Origin: Paraburkholderia oxyphila NBRC 105797 | GTDB taxonomy: Bacteria; Pseudomonadota; Gammaproteobacteria; Burkholderiales; Burkholderiaceae | Direction of reading: 5' to 3' | NCBI RefSeq assembly: GCF_000685075.1 | Contig: NZ_BAYD01000079.1 | Location: 1-46,857 of the forward strand | Length of the DNA stretch: 46,857 bases | Shown here: positions 25,308 through 33,957 of the stretch, one piece after another | How the letters are laid out: each line of letters begins with the position of its first letter | Numbering within the stretch: the first letter of the stretch is position 1 | Translations under genes and position numbers: made by a program | Notes under the pieces: model-generated | What the model was told of the DNA's origin: nothing | Seen by the model: the letters and a program-made list of their open reading frames with translations, nothing else | The model's database searches: none

Positions 25308-26999
25308 TTACCAGCTGCGGAAGCGCGCCGGCGGCGTATAGAGCCCGCCCGACCACGTCACGAGATCGTCGATGCTGCGCGCCGCGAGCAGCGAGCGTTT
25401 CGCGTCGCCGCGGCGGATGCCGAGATCTTCGGGAAACTGAACGATGCCGCGGCGGCGCAGTTCTTCGGTTTTCTCGCGCTTGGCGCGCAGGCCGATGGGC
25501 GTCACGCCCGCAACGGCCGCGAGCGTGGCCCGCCGCTCGTCGATACCTTCCGCGCGGTGCAGGTGCGCGATGCCTTCCTCGGTCACGACGTGGCTCACGT
25601 CGTCGCCGTAGATCATCACGGGCGCGATGGGCATGCCGCTCTTTTCGCCCACGGCAATGGCGTCGAGTTCGTCGACGAAGGTCGGCTCGCCGCCTTTCTT
25701 CCACGTTTCCACGAGTTGCACGACGAGCTTGTGGCCACGCGCAATCTGCGATTGCGGGTCGCTCGCCTTGAGCAGCTTGAGCCACGCGTCGCTCGCGTGG
25801 CGGCGCCCGCGCGGATCGTGACCCATGTTCGGCGCACCGCCGAAGCCGGCAAGACGCCCGCGCGTGACGGTGGACGAGTTCGCGTCGGCGTCGATCTGCA
25901 GCGTCGAGCCAATGAACAGATCGACGCCGTACTGCCCCGCGAGCTGGCACAGCACGCGGTTCGAGCGCAGGCTGCCGTCGCTGCCGGTGAAGAACACGTC
26001 GGGGCGCGCGGCGACATACGCCTCCATGCCCACTTCGCTGCCGAAGCAGTGCACGCTCTCGACCCAGCCCGACTCGATGGCGGGAATCAGCGTGGGATGC
26101 GGATTGAGCGTCCAGTTGCGGCAGATCTTGCCCTTGAGGCCGAGCGATGCGCCGTAAGTGGGCAGCAGCAGCTCGATCGCCGCGGTGTCGAAGCCAATGC
26201 CGTGATTGAGCGAAGTAATGTTGTAAGGCGCGTAGATGCCCTTGATGGTCATCATCGCGGTGAGCACCTGCAGGTCGCCGATATGGCGCGGATCGCGCGT
26301 GAACAGCGGCTCGACCGCGAAGGGCCGGTCGGCCTGCACGACCACGTCCACCCACGAGCCCGGAATGTCCACGCGCGGCAGCTCGTCAACGATTTCGTTC
26401 ACCTGAACGATCACGATGCCCTGGCTGAAGGCCGCGGCTTCGGCAATCGTCGGCGTGTCCTCGGTGTTCGGGCCCGTGTAGAGATTGCCGTGACGGTCGG
26501 CTTTTTCCGCGCACAGCAGCGCGACCTGCGGAATCAGGTCGACGAACATGCGCGCGTAAAGCTCCACGTAAGTGTGGATCGCGCCCACTTCGAGCCGGCC
26601 GTCTTCGAGCAGTTGCGCGACGCGCAGGCTCTGCGGGCCGGCGAACGAGAAGTCCACGCGGTGCGCGATGCCGCGCTCGAACAGCGTCAGATGCTCGGGG
26701 CGGCTGATGCTCGAAATCAGCAGATGAACGTTGTTGAGCTTCGCGGGATCGGCCTTGGCGAGCGAGCGCGAGAGGAAGTCGGCCTGCTTCTGGTTGTCGC
26801 CTTCGAGGGCGACGCGGTCGCCTGGGCGGATCAGCAGCTCCAGCGCTTCAGTCATGCGTGCGGCAGGCAGGATGCCGTCTTCGAGCCAGCCGGCAATGGC
26901 GGCGAGGCGCCGGGCCTTTTCATCGCGGCGCGTGGTCCACGAGCGCGGGGCCGGGTTGACGAGGTCGGGCGAAGTGGGCGTTTCAGCTTGAGGCTTCAT
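25308..26999 (-). CDS. mdcA: Malonate decarboxylase alpha subunit (ACP:malonate transferase)
   Basis: The 563-residue subunit exchanges acetate on the carrier arm for free malonate, starting each catalytic cycle and releasing acetate. It is a class I CoA-transferase relative; the sequence contains WTTRRDEKARRL, GDRVALEGDNQKQADFL, a long IYAPYNITSLNHGIGFDTAA stretch and CFGSEVGMEAYVA, as in MdcA/MadA proteins. Start ATG 26999 has a GGAG upstream and overlaps the end of the GntR gene by 17 bases; the longer frame to 27104 adds Pro/Leu-rich sequence that is not family-like. It is the first structural gene of the mdc operon. Confidence 0.94.
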   Translation of the reverse strand: MKPQAETPTSPDLVNPAPRSWTTRRDEKARRLAAIAGWLEDGILPAARMTEALELLIRPGDRVALEGDNQKQADFLSRSLAKADPAKLNNVHLLISSISRPEHLTLFERGIAHRVDFSFAGPQSLRVAQLLEDGRLEVGAIHTYVELYARMFVDLIPQVALLCAEKADRHGNLYTGPNTEDTPTIAEAAAFSQGIVIVQVNEIVDELPRVDIPGSWVDVVVQADRPFAVEPLFTRDPRHIGDLQVLTAMMTIKGIYAPYNITSLNHGIGFDTAAIELLLPTYGASLGLKGKICRNWTLNPHPTLIPAIESGWVESVHCFGSEVGMEAYVAARPDVFFTGSDGSLRSNRVLCQLAGQYGVDLFIGSTLQIDADANSSTVTRGRLAGFGGAPNMGHDPRGRRHASDAWLKLLKASDPQSQIARGHKLVVQLVETWKKGGEPTFVDELDAIAVGEKSGMPIAPVMIYGDDVSHVVTEEGIAHLHRAEGIDERRATLAAVAGVTPIGLRAKREKTEELRRRGIVQFPEDLGIRRGDAKRSLLAARSIDDLVTWSGGLYTPPARFRSW

Positions 27000-27789
27000 C
27001 GGGAGTTCGGCTCCGTGAGCGGGGTGTTGCGGGAGAGGCGGAAGCAGCGGCGGGAGAAGCAGCGCGGGCCCGCCGTTTTTTGGCGACGGGCTGCGCCGCT
27101 GCAAGCTCGGTCAGGAAACGATAGATCAATTCGCCCGTGCCCAGCAGGTGCTCGGCCACGAGCGCCTGCGCGGCGGGGATGTCGCGCCGCTTCACGGCGT
27201 CGAGGATCTCGGCGTGCTCGGCATCCGATTCGCCCTTGTAGGCGGGAAAGCCGAATTTCAGGCGCAGATAGCGTTCGCCGCGGCGATGCAGGGTGGCGAG
27301 CATCTCCATCAATTGCGGCCGGCCGGCGGGCGCGTAGAGGCTCATATGGAAGGCCTCGTTGCGCGCTACATAGAGCGACGGGTCGCGTTCGCGCGTCGCG
27401 GCGGCGGCCAGCGCGCTCACTTCGCGCAGCGAGGCGTCCGTGTGATTCGGAATCGCGAGGCCGAGCGCGAGGCTCTCCAGCGCGGAGCGGATCTCGTAGA
27501 TCTCGCGCGCTTCGTCGCGCGAGAGCGAGGCGACGCTCGCGCCCTTGTTGACCTCGATGCGCGCCCAGCCTTCGCTCGCGAGCTGGCGCAGCGCCTCGCG
27601 CACGGGAATCGCGCTCACCGAGAAGTGGCGCGCGATCGCGTCCTGGCGCAGCGGGGCGTTGGGCGCGAGCGTGCCCTCGACGATGGCGGTGCGCAAGGCG
27701 TCCGCGATCATGCGCGACGTGCTGGTGCGCGGCGCCGCCGCGGCCGGCAGGCCCGGCAACGCGTGCGGTGCAGGTTGTGAGGCGTCCAT
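26983..27789 (-). CDS. GntR/FCD-family regulator, probable malonate repressor (MdcY-like)
   Basis: The 268-residue regulator has a GntR winged helix (RMIADALRTAIVEGTLAPNAPL, then HFSVSAIPVREALRQLASEGWARI) at about residues 25-90 and an all-helical FCD effector domain at about 95-235, followed by a basic Ala/Ser/Arg-rich tail. I chose ATG 27789, preceded by GGAAGG; an in-frame ATG at 27831 lacks a ribosome binding site and would place the start almost at the promoter. It is the promoter-proximal gene of the mdc operon and overlaps mdcA. In Acinetobacter the GntR protein MdcY represses the mdc operon and is relieved by malonate; the same role is inferred here. Confidence 0.88.
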   Translation of the reverse strand: MDASQPAPHALPGLPAAAAPRTSTSRMIADALRTAIVEGTLAPNAPLRQDAIARHFSVSAIPVREALRQLASEGWARIEVNKGASVASLSRDEAREIYEIRSALESLALGLAIPNHTDASLREVSALAAAATRERDPSLYVARNEAFHMSLYAPAGRPQLMEMLATLHRRGERYLRLKFGFPAYKGESDAEHAEILDAVKRRDIPAAQALVAEHLLGTGELIYRFLTELAAAQPVAKKRRARAASPAAASASPATPRSRSRTPDEASS

Positions 27790-27841
27790 GGCGCTGCCTT
27801 CCAGGGGAAAACCATTCGTTGCGTAGCTCATGAGATCACAT

Positions 27842-27871
27842 ATTATATATAAAACGATGACTTTGAAAGTC
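27842..27871. promoter_or_regulatory. Divergent mdc/MFS promoter region with two palindromes
   Basis: In the gap between the GntR and MFS genes, TTATATATAA (27843-27852) is a perfect palindrome inside ATTATATATAAA, which matches 9 of 12 bases of the MdcY operator ATTGTATACAAT as I recall it. On the minus strand the same bases read TATAAT, a consensus -10, so a bound repressor would block the promoter. A second dyad, GACTTT-G-AAAGTC, lies at 27859-27871, upstream of that -10 and in the leader of the MFS gene. Confidence 0.6.
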
Positions 27872-27902
27872 TCGGAAACCCCAAGACAGGAGAGAGGAGC
27901 CT

Positions 27903-29201
27903 ATGAATTCGATCACCGGGGCCGCGCAGCGCGCCCAGAAGACGCCGCTCAACCGCTCGCAGATCGCAGGTTTCTGGGGCGCCTGGGCGGGCTGGACGCT
28001 CGACGGCATGGACTCGTTCATTTACGCGCTCGTGCTCACGCCGGCGCTCGCCGAGCTGCTGCCACGCTCGGGCTACGCGGCGACGCCCGCGAACATCGGC
28101 CTCGCGGGCTCGATCCTGTTCGCGCTCTTTCTGGTGGGGTGGGGCCTGTCATTCATCTGGGGGCCGATGGCGGACCGCTTCGGCCGCACCCGCGTGCTGG
28201 CGGGCACGATCTTCATGTTCGCGATCTTCACGGGGCTCTCGGCCACCGCGCAGAGTGTCTGGGCACTCGGCTTCTACCGCTTCCTGGCGGGCGTGGGCAT
28301 CGGCGGCGAATGGGCGCTCGCGGGCACCTACGTGGCCGAGTCGTGGCCAGAGGATCGCCGCAAGATGGGGGCCGGCTATTTGCAGACCGGCTACTACGCG
28401 GGCTTCTTCATCGCCGCGGCGCTCAACTACACGGTGGGCGTGCACTTCGGCTGGCGCGCGATGTTCCTCACGGGCGCGATTCCGGTGGTGGTTGCCATTC
28501 TCGTGCTCACGCGCGTGGAAGAGCCCGCCAAATGGCAGCGCTCCGAGGCGAGCCACGTGCACCGCGGCCACCCGCTGCGCGAGATCTTCGGCAGTGCTTA
28601 TCGCCGTCGCACCGTGGTGGCGTGCGCGCTCTTGACGATCGCGATCATCGGCCTGTGGGCGGGCGCCGTGTACGAGCCTTCCGCCGTGATCCAGCTCGCA
28701 ACCCGCGCGGGCGCGAACAAGGCCGAGGCCATCCGCACCGCTTCGATCGCGACCGGCATCCTTTCCATCGGCACGATACTCGGCTGCCTCGCGCTGCCGC
28801 CAATGGCCGAGCGCATCGGGCGCAAGTGGACGCTCGCGGTCTATTTCGCCGGCATGGCCGTCACGATTGCGGCGAGCTTCGGCTGGGCCTACTACCTCGA
28901 GAACGGGCTTGTGCCGTTCATTGCGATCCTGTTCGTGCTGGGCTTTTTCGGCGGCAACTTCGCGCTCTTCAGCCTTTGGCTGCCCGAGCAGTTCGAAACG
29001 CGCGTGCGGGCCACGGCATTTGCGTTTTGCACTTCGTTCGGGCGCTTCGTGGGGGCGGGCGTGAACTTCCTGCTGGGCGCGGCCGTGCTGCATATGCACA
29101 CGCTGGGTGTGCCGGTCGCGCTCACGGCGCTGGCGTTCGTGCTCGGCTTGCTGATCATTCCGTTCGCACCGGAGACGAAAGGCGAGACGCTGCCCTCGTG
29201 A
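27903..29201 (+). CDS. MFS transporter, probable malonate carrier
   Basis: The 432-residue carrier has twelve predicted membrane helices and the MFS loop 2-3 motif (GPMADRFGRTRVL) plus the TM4 stretch FYRFLAGVGIGGEWALAGTYVAESWP typical of metabolite:H+ symporters (AAHS/sialate-like group). The strong purine-rich ribosome binding site (AGGAGAGAGGAG) precedes the ATG by six bases. It is divergent from the mdc operon and shares its promoter region. No MdcF or MadLM-type malonate carrier is present in the locus, so this protein is the best candidate for malonate uptake. That is inference from context; the family also carries aromatic and other organic acids. Confidence 0.87.
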   Translation: MNSITGAAQRAQKTPLNRSQIAGFWGAWAGWTLDGMDSFIYALVLTPALAELLPRSGYAATPANIGLAGSILFALFLVGWGLSFIWGPMADRFGRTRVLAGTIFMFAIFTGLSATAQSVWALGFYRFLAGVGIGGEWALAGTYVAESWPEDRRKMGAGYLQTGYYAGFFIAAALNYTVGVHFGWRAMFLTGAIPVVVAILVLTRVEEPAKWQRSEASHVHRGHPLREIFGSAYRRRTVVACALLTIAIIGLWAGAVYEPSAVIQLATRAGANKAEAIRTASIATGILSIGTILGCLALPPMAERIGRKWTLAVYFAGMAVTIAASFGWAYYLENGLVPFIAILFVLGFFGGNFALFSLWLPEQFETRVRATAFAFCTSFGRFVGAGVNFLLGAAVLHMHTLGVPVALTALAFVLGLLIIPFAPETKGETLPS

Positions 29202-29253
29202 GGCGCGTTTCGAATCGTCCCTTCACCCCTTCGACCGCCTTGGGCGGCGCGCC

Positions 29254-30192
29254 CTAGCGCCGCCTGAGCGCGAGGCCCATCGGCAAGAGGCGCCAGCCGA
29301 GATTCACGCCGAGGCTCGCCGTCACGATCAGCACCATGCCCGCGAGCTGCGGCACGCTCAGTGCGCGGCCGTAGACGATGGCATCGACGGCGATGGCCGT
29401 AAGCGGATAGATGAACAGCAGCACGGCGATTACAGGCGTGGTGAGCCTGGGCAGCGCGCCATAAATGAGCACATAGGACAGCCCCGTGTGCAGCACGCCC
29501 ATGCCGACGAGCCAGCCCCATTGCGCGGGCGCGATATGCGCGAATTCGAGCGGCGCGACGAACGGGGCGATGAGCGGCAGACAGATCGTGCCCACTGCGC
29601 ATTGCGTGAGCGTGAGCAGATGCGGACGGAACTCGCGCAGGCTCTTCGCGATCAGCGTGACGCTCGCATAGAGCACGGAGCCGCCCAGCGCCTCGGCCAG
29701 ACCGATCAGATAACGCGGATGGTCCGCGACATGGCTTTCGGCGAGCACGCCCGAGGCGAACACGAGGCCCACGAAAGCAATCGCGATCCAGCCGAGCCGG
29801 TCGGCGCCCAGTCGTTCATGAAAGAGCGCCGCGCCCATCAGCACGACCCAGAACGGCTGCACATGAAACACTACCGTCGCGACCGCGATGCTCGTGCGAT
29901 GAATCGAATCGAAGAAGCCCACCCACTGCGTGACCATCAGCACGCCCGAGATGAACGCGAGCGCGAACGTGCGGCGCGTGAACTGGCGCTTGATCTGGCT
30001 TCCGGTGAGCCAGCCCTTCCACGCGCAATAGCCGGCGAGCGCGAGCATGCCGAAGAAGCAGCGGAAGAACACGAGCGTGAGCGCGCCCAGGCGCGCCTCT
30101 TCGACGAAGATGCCGATCGTGCCCATCAGGAGCCCGCCGCCCGCGAGCATGACGACGCCCTCGCGGCGGCCGGTGTGGAGTTCGGATTGCAT
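29254..30192 (-). CDS. DMT-family (EamA) transporter
   Basis: The 312-residue protein shows ten predicted membrane helices as two EamA repeats (about residues 12-145 and 160-295). Repeat-typical elements are visible: GGLLMGTIGIFVEEARLGALTLVFFRC at the start and SYVLIYGALPRLTTPVIAVLLFIYPLTAIAVD in the second half. Such proteins export metabolites, amino acids or drugs; the substrate cannot be read from sequence. It is transcribed away from a LysR gene over a 112-base gap, so that regulator probably controls it. Confidence 0.88.
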   Translation of the reverse strand: MQSELHTGRREGVVMLAGGGLLMGTIGIFVEEARLGALTLVFFRCFFGMLALAGYCAWKGWLTGSQIKRQFTRRTFALAFISGVLMVTQWVGFFDSIHRTSIAVATVVFHVQPFWVVLMGAALFHERLGADRLGWIAIAFVGLVFASGVLAESHVADHPRYLIGLAEALGGSVLYASVTLIAKSLREFRPHLLTLTQCAVGTICLPLIAPFVAPLEFAHIAPAQWGWLVGMGVLHTGLSYVLIYGALPRLTTPVIAVLLFIYPLTAIAVDAIVYGRALSVPQLAGMVLIVTASLGVNLGWRLLPMGLALRRR

Positions 30193-30304
30193 GGCTCGAA
30201 TCCGTGGATAGAAAGCGTGTTGAAAACCGGCTCAGTATTCGTCAGTTGCGGGGTAGCGGCAAACGAATTAAATTGAAGAATTCCATCAACGGCGCTTATG
30301 AATC

Positions 30305-31174
30305 ATGAATCCCGAGTTCGACCTCGACCTGTTGCGCACTTTCGCGGCCGTCGCGGACGCGGGCAGCTTCACGAAGGCGGCCGTGTCCGTGCATCGCTCG
30401 CAGGCAGCCGTGAGCATGCAGATCAAGCGGCTCGAGCAGATGCTCGGCACCACGCTGTTCACGCGCGACACGCGCAATCTCGCGCTCACGCGGCCCGGCA
30501 ATACGCTGCTCGAATATGCGCGGCGCGCGCTCGATCTGCAGGAAGAGGCCTGGTCGGCGCTGGTGCGGCCCGAGGTGACGGGGCGCGTGGTGCTGGGCGC
30601 GCCCGACGACTACATGGCTGCGCTGCTTTCTCCGGTACTCAGGCGCTTTTCGACGCTCTATCCACACGTGGAGATCGAGATCGTGTGCGCGCAGAGCGTG
30701 GCGCTCGGGCCGATGCTGGCGGACAACAAGATCGACGTTGCCTTCGTCACGCGCGACAAGAAGTTGCGTGGCGAATACGTCCGCAGCGAGGACATGGTGT
30801 GGGTGGGCTCGCCCGACGATCCGGCGCCGCTCTCGATGTCGCCGTTGCCGGTGGGTCTCTACGAGCATGGGAGCGTGGCGCGCGCGCATACGGTGGCGGC
30901 GCTCGATGCGGCGCGCATTCGCTATCGCGCGGCCTATAGCAGCGCGAGCCTGCTGGGGCTGATGGCGACCGTGGAGGCGGGCATCGCGGTGGTGGCGCTC
31001 ACGCGCTGCAGCGTGCCGGCGCGCTTCGAAATTCTTGGCGAGGCCCAGGGGCTGCCGAAGATCGAGCCGCTCGAGATCATCGTTGCGCGCAGCGTGAAAT
31101 CGAACCGGCCGACCTGCGATTACTTCGTACAACAGATGGTGCAGGATCTCTCGGTGCGGCGTCAGCGGCTGTAG
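30305..31174 (+). CDS. LysR-family transcriptional regulator
   Basis: The 289-residue protein has an N-terminal LysR helix-turn-helix (LDLLRTFAAVADAGSFTKAA, then IKRLEQMLGTTLFTRDTRNL) and an effector domain at about 90-285. It differs clearly from the two LysR proteins in the first 8 kb: it is shorter, with no C-terminal extension. It is divergent from the EamA transporter gene, which is the likely target. The gap between them contains ATTCGT and ACGAAT separated by about 20 bases, a possible binding region, weakly supported. It converges with the fbpC-like gene 12 bases away. Confidence 0.92.
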   Translation: MNPEFDLDLLRTFAAVADAGSFTKAAVSVHRSQAAVSMQIKRLEQMLGTTLFTRDTRNLALTRPGNTLLEYARRALDLQEEAWSALVRPEVTGRVVLGAPDDYMAALLSPVLRRFSTLYPHVEIEIVCAQSVALGPMLADNKIDVAFVTRDKKLRGEYVRSEDMVWVGSPDDPAPLSMSPLPVGLYEHGSVARAHTVAALDAARIRYRAAYSSASLLGLMATVEAGIAVVALTRCSVPARFEILGEAQGLPKIEPLEIIVARSVKSNRPTCDYFVQQMVQDLSVRRQRL

Positions 31175-31186
31175 CCGGCGCGCTTT

Positions 31187-32236
31187 TTATCGAGGATAAA
31201 CGCTGACTTCGCCACCCACGGCAATGCGCACGCGCTCACCGGGGCGTGGGGTGCGATAGCCAGGCACGCGGGCGCGCAGCGTCGTGGGCGTGCCGGCAAG
31301 CTCGAGCGTGAGCGCCGCATCCTGCCCCTGGAAGGTGACATCACGCACGAGTGCATCGAGGGCACCGTCGTGTGCCGTGAGTTGGGGAAGCACATCGATC
31401 TGCTCGGGGCGCAGCATCACGTCGACTTCGCCGTCCTCGGGCCGCATGCCTTCGGCCAGCGGCAGCCTGCCAAGCACGCAATGCGCCTCGCCGCCCGCGA
31501 CGCGCCCAGGCAGGAGCACCGCTTCGCCGACGAACGCCGCAAGCTCGCGTGTGACCGGGCGACGGTAGAGCGTTTGCGGCGCCGCCGTCTGCACGAGGCG
31601 CCCGCGCCACAGCACGGCCACTTCATGGCCGAGCGAGAGCGCTTCGGCCTGGTCGTGCGTGACCAGCACGGCAGTTGCGCCCGCAGCCGCGAGCGCGCGC
31701 GCCACGGCTTCGCGCGTTTCCACGCGTAGCGCGGCGTCGAGCGACGAGAACGGCTCGTCGAGCATCACGAGCCGCGGCGACGGCGCCAGTGCACGCGCGA
31801 GCGCCACGCGTTGCTGTTGCCCGCCCGAGAGCTGCTGCGGTGCGCGATTCGCATAGGAATGCGGCAGACCCACGAGCTCCAGCAGCTCGGCCACGCGATG
31901 CTGCGCGCGGCGCTGCGAGCGCGGCAGTCCGAAAGCGATGTTCTCGGCCACGCTCAAGTGTGGAAACAGCGCGCCTTCCTGCGGCACGTAGCCGATCTGC
32001 CGCTGCTCCGCGGGCAGATGCAGCGACTCGCCGGTCACACGTTTGCCGCCGATCTCGATCGTGCCGCTATCGGCGCGCTCGAAGCCGCACAACAGGCGCA
32101 GCAGCGTGGTCTTGCCGCTGCCCGAGGGGCCGAGCAGCGCGACCAGCGTGCCCGAGTTCACCGTGAGGTGGACGTCGTGCAGCACCGGATGGCCGTCGAA
32201 GGACTTGGAGAGGCCGGAAATGCGAAGTGTGCTCAT
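31187..32236 (-). CDS. fbpC: Iron(III) ABC transporter ATPase (FbpC-like)
   Basis: The 349-residue ATPase drives the importer. Walker A (GPSGSGKTT) lies near residue 36, the Q-loop at GYVPQEG, the ABC signature LSGGQQQRVALARAL near residue 133, Walker B VMLDEPFSSLD and the switch His in LVTHDQAEALS. A C-terminal TOBE-like region of about 110 residues carries VMLRPEQIDV, typical of the FbpC/PotA-type group. Start ATG 32236 lies 31 bases after the permease stop; the longer open frame to 32407 runs through the permease gene and is not used. It is the last gene of the iron operon. Confidence 0.9.
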   Translation of the reverse strand: MSTLRISGLSKSFDGHPVLHDVHLTVNSGTLVALLGPSGSGKTTLLRLLCGFERADSGTIEIGGKRVTGESLHLPAEQRQIGYVPQEGALFPHLSVAENIAFGLPRSQRRAQHRVAELLELVGLPHSYANRAPQQLSGGQQQRVALARALAPSPRLVMLDEPFSSLDAALRVETREAVARALAAAGATAVLVTHDQAEALSLGHEVAVLWRGRLVQTAAPQTLYRRPVTRELAAFVGEAVLLPGRVAGGEAHCVLGRLPLAEGMRPEDGEVDVMLRPEQIDVLPQLTAHDGALDALVRDVTFQGQDAALTLELAGTPTTLRARVPGYRTPRPGERVRIAVGGEVSVYPR

Positions 32237-32267
32237 GGACGTAGCGGGCTGAACGGGGGCGAAACAA

Positions 32268-33932
32268 TCAGGATGCGTCGGCGGGCGGCGCTTCATCGTC
32301 GGACGCGGGCATCGGTCCGGAAGCGTGCGCGGCGAGCGCGGACTTGCCCGCGAACGCGAACAGCAGGCCCGAGGCCGCGAGCGAGAGCGCGGTGAGCAGC
32401 GCCGCATAGGGCGCGGCGGCGGCGAACGCGAGCGTCGAGGTATCGGACCAGACCTGGGTGGCGAGCGTTTGCGTGCCGATGGGCGCGAGCAGCAGCGTCG
32501 CGTTCAGCTCGGTCACGACCGAGATGAATACCATCGAGGCGGCCGCGCCGAGACCCGGCCCCGCGAGCGGCAGCACGACACGGCGCAGCGTGGCGAACCA
32601 GCCGAGGCCGAGCGAACGCGCAGTTTCTTCGAGCCGCTGCTGCGCCTGCAGCAAGGCCGCGCGCACGCTCACGAGCGCGAGCGGCAGGAACAGGATCGCG
32701 TAGGCGACGATCAGGAGCGTGGTGCCCTGGTAAAGCGGTTCGAGCGCGCGCACGGCGAGCGAGACGATGGCGAGCGCGATGACGAGGCCCGGCACGCCTT
32801 GCGCGATGAACGTGGTGCGCTCGAGAAAGGTGGCCGCGCGGCCCGGGAAGCGTGCGAGCAGGTAGGCGAGCGGCAGCGCGAGCAGCGTCGTGAAGGCGGC
32901 GGCGATGAGCCCGAGCCGCAGCGACGCCAACGTGGTCGAGAACAGCAGTTCTGGCGAGACCTCGGCGGGCGTGATCGCGGCGGCGCCGGGCTGCGTGAGC
33001 CAATAGCCGATCATCCCGAGCGGCACGCCGAGCGTGCCCACGTTGAGCGCGGCGAAGCCCGCCGCGACGGGCCAGCGCCAGCGGCCGAGCGCGTGGCGCA
33101 CGCCCGCGCGCCGCGTGCCGCGATCGACGCGCTCGTAACGCGCGCGTCCGCGCACGCGGAACTCGAGTACGAGGCATACGAGACACAGCACGATCAGCAC
33201 GCAGGCGAGCAGCGAGGCGCCGCCGCTATCGAAGCTCGTGCGGTATTCCGCGTAGATTTCGGTGGTGAAGGTGCGAAAGCGCAGCAGCGTGAAGGCGCCG
33301 AATTCGGAGAGCACGCCCAGCGCGACCAGCAGCATCGAGCCGAGCAGGGCAGGGCGCAATTGCGGCAGCACCACGCGCACGAAGGTGGTCCAGCGGTTGC
33401 AGCCGAGTGCGCGCGCGCATTCTTCGAGCGCGGGATCGAGCCCGCGCAGCGCGGCGGCCACGGGCAGATACACCAGCGGGAAATAGGCGGTCGTGATGAC
33501 GATGAGCGCGCCCAGAAAGTCCTGCAGATCGAGGCTTAGCGAGACCCACGCATAGCTCGTGATGAACGCCGGCATCGCCAGCGGCGCGGCGGCGAGCAAG
33601 GCCCACACGCGGCGTCCCGGCACGTCGGTGCGCTCGACGAACCAGGCGAGCGCGGTGCCGAGCACCGCCGAGGCGAGCGTCGCGCTCACGGTGATGCTCA
33701 GCGTGTTGACGAGCAGCTCGCCAACGAGCGGCCTGAACAGGAGCTCGGCCGCATCGGCAAAGCCGAACGAGAGCGCGCGCCAGAACGTCAGCGCGAGCGG
33801 CAACAGCACGAGCACGGGGCCGAGTGCCGCGGCGAGAAATAGCGCGCGCGGCGCCCGCCGGCGCGCGCGTTTGCTCGCTGCGTCGTCGGGGCCTTGCGAC
33901 ACGGCTTGCGCCGAGGTTACAGCTTCGCTCAC
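32268..33932 (-). CDS. fbpB: Iron(III) ABC transporter permease (FbpB-like)
   Basis: The 554-residue inner-membrane permease is a fused pair of binding-protein-dependent transport domains with about twelve helices. Both halves carry the EAA loop that docks the ATPase: LEECARALGCNRWTTFVRVVLP near residue 180 and LEETARSLGLGWFATLRRVVLP near 440. Start is a GTG with a poor ribosome binding site. Upstream in the same frame is ATG-TCT-GAG-TAA just five codons before, so a nonsense change may have shortened an original start. It begins 25 bases after the fbpA stop. Confidence 0.9.
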   Translation of the reverse strand: MSEAVTSAQAVSQGPDDAASKRARRRAPRALFLAAALGPVLVLLPLALTFWRALSFGFADAAELLFRPLVGELLVNTLSITVSATLASAVLGTALAWFVERTDVPGRRVWALLAAAPLAMPAFITSYAWVSLSLDLQDFLGALIVITTAYFPLVYLPVAAALRGLDPALEECARALGCNRWTTFVRVVLPQLRPALLGSMLLVALGVLSEFGAFTLLRFRTFTTEIYAEYRTSFDSGGASLLACVLIVLCLVCLVLEFRVRGRARYERVDRGTRRAGVRHALGRWRWPVAAGFAALNVGTLGVPLGMIGYWLTQPGAAAITPAEVSPELLFSTTLASLRLGLIAAAFTTLLALPLAYLLARFPGRAATFLERTTFIAQGVPGLVIALAIVSLAVRALEPLYQGTTLLIVAYAILFLPLALVSVRAALLQAQQRLEETARSLGLGWFATLRRVVLPLAGPGLGAAASMVFISVVTELNATLLLAPIGTQTLATQVWSDTSTLAFAAAAPYAALLTALSLAASGLLFAFAGKSALAAHASGPMPASDDEAPPADAS

Positions 33933-33957
33933 AATTTACTCAGACATCCTCTGCAAA

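Noticed and set aside
30232..30268. ATTCGT and ACGAAT in the LysR/EamA gap as a regulator site
   Set aside because: Six-base arms 20 bases apart are too weak to list as a feature; I only mention it with the LysR gene.
29488..30276. Plus-strand frame opposite the EamA transporter
   Set aside because: Charged Glu/Arg/His-rich product, typical of an antisense shadow, while the minus strand shows ten helices.
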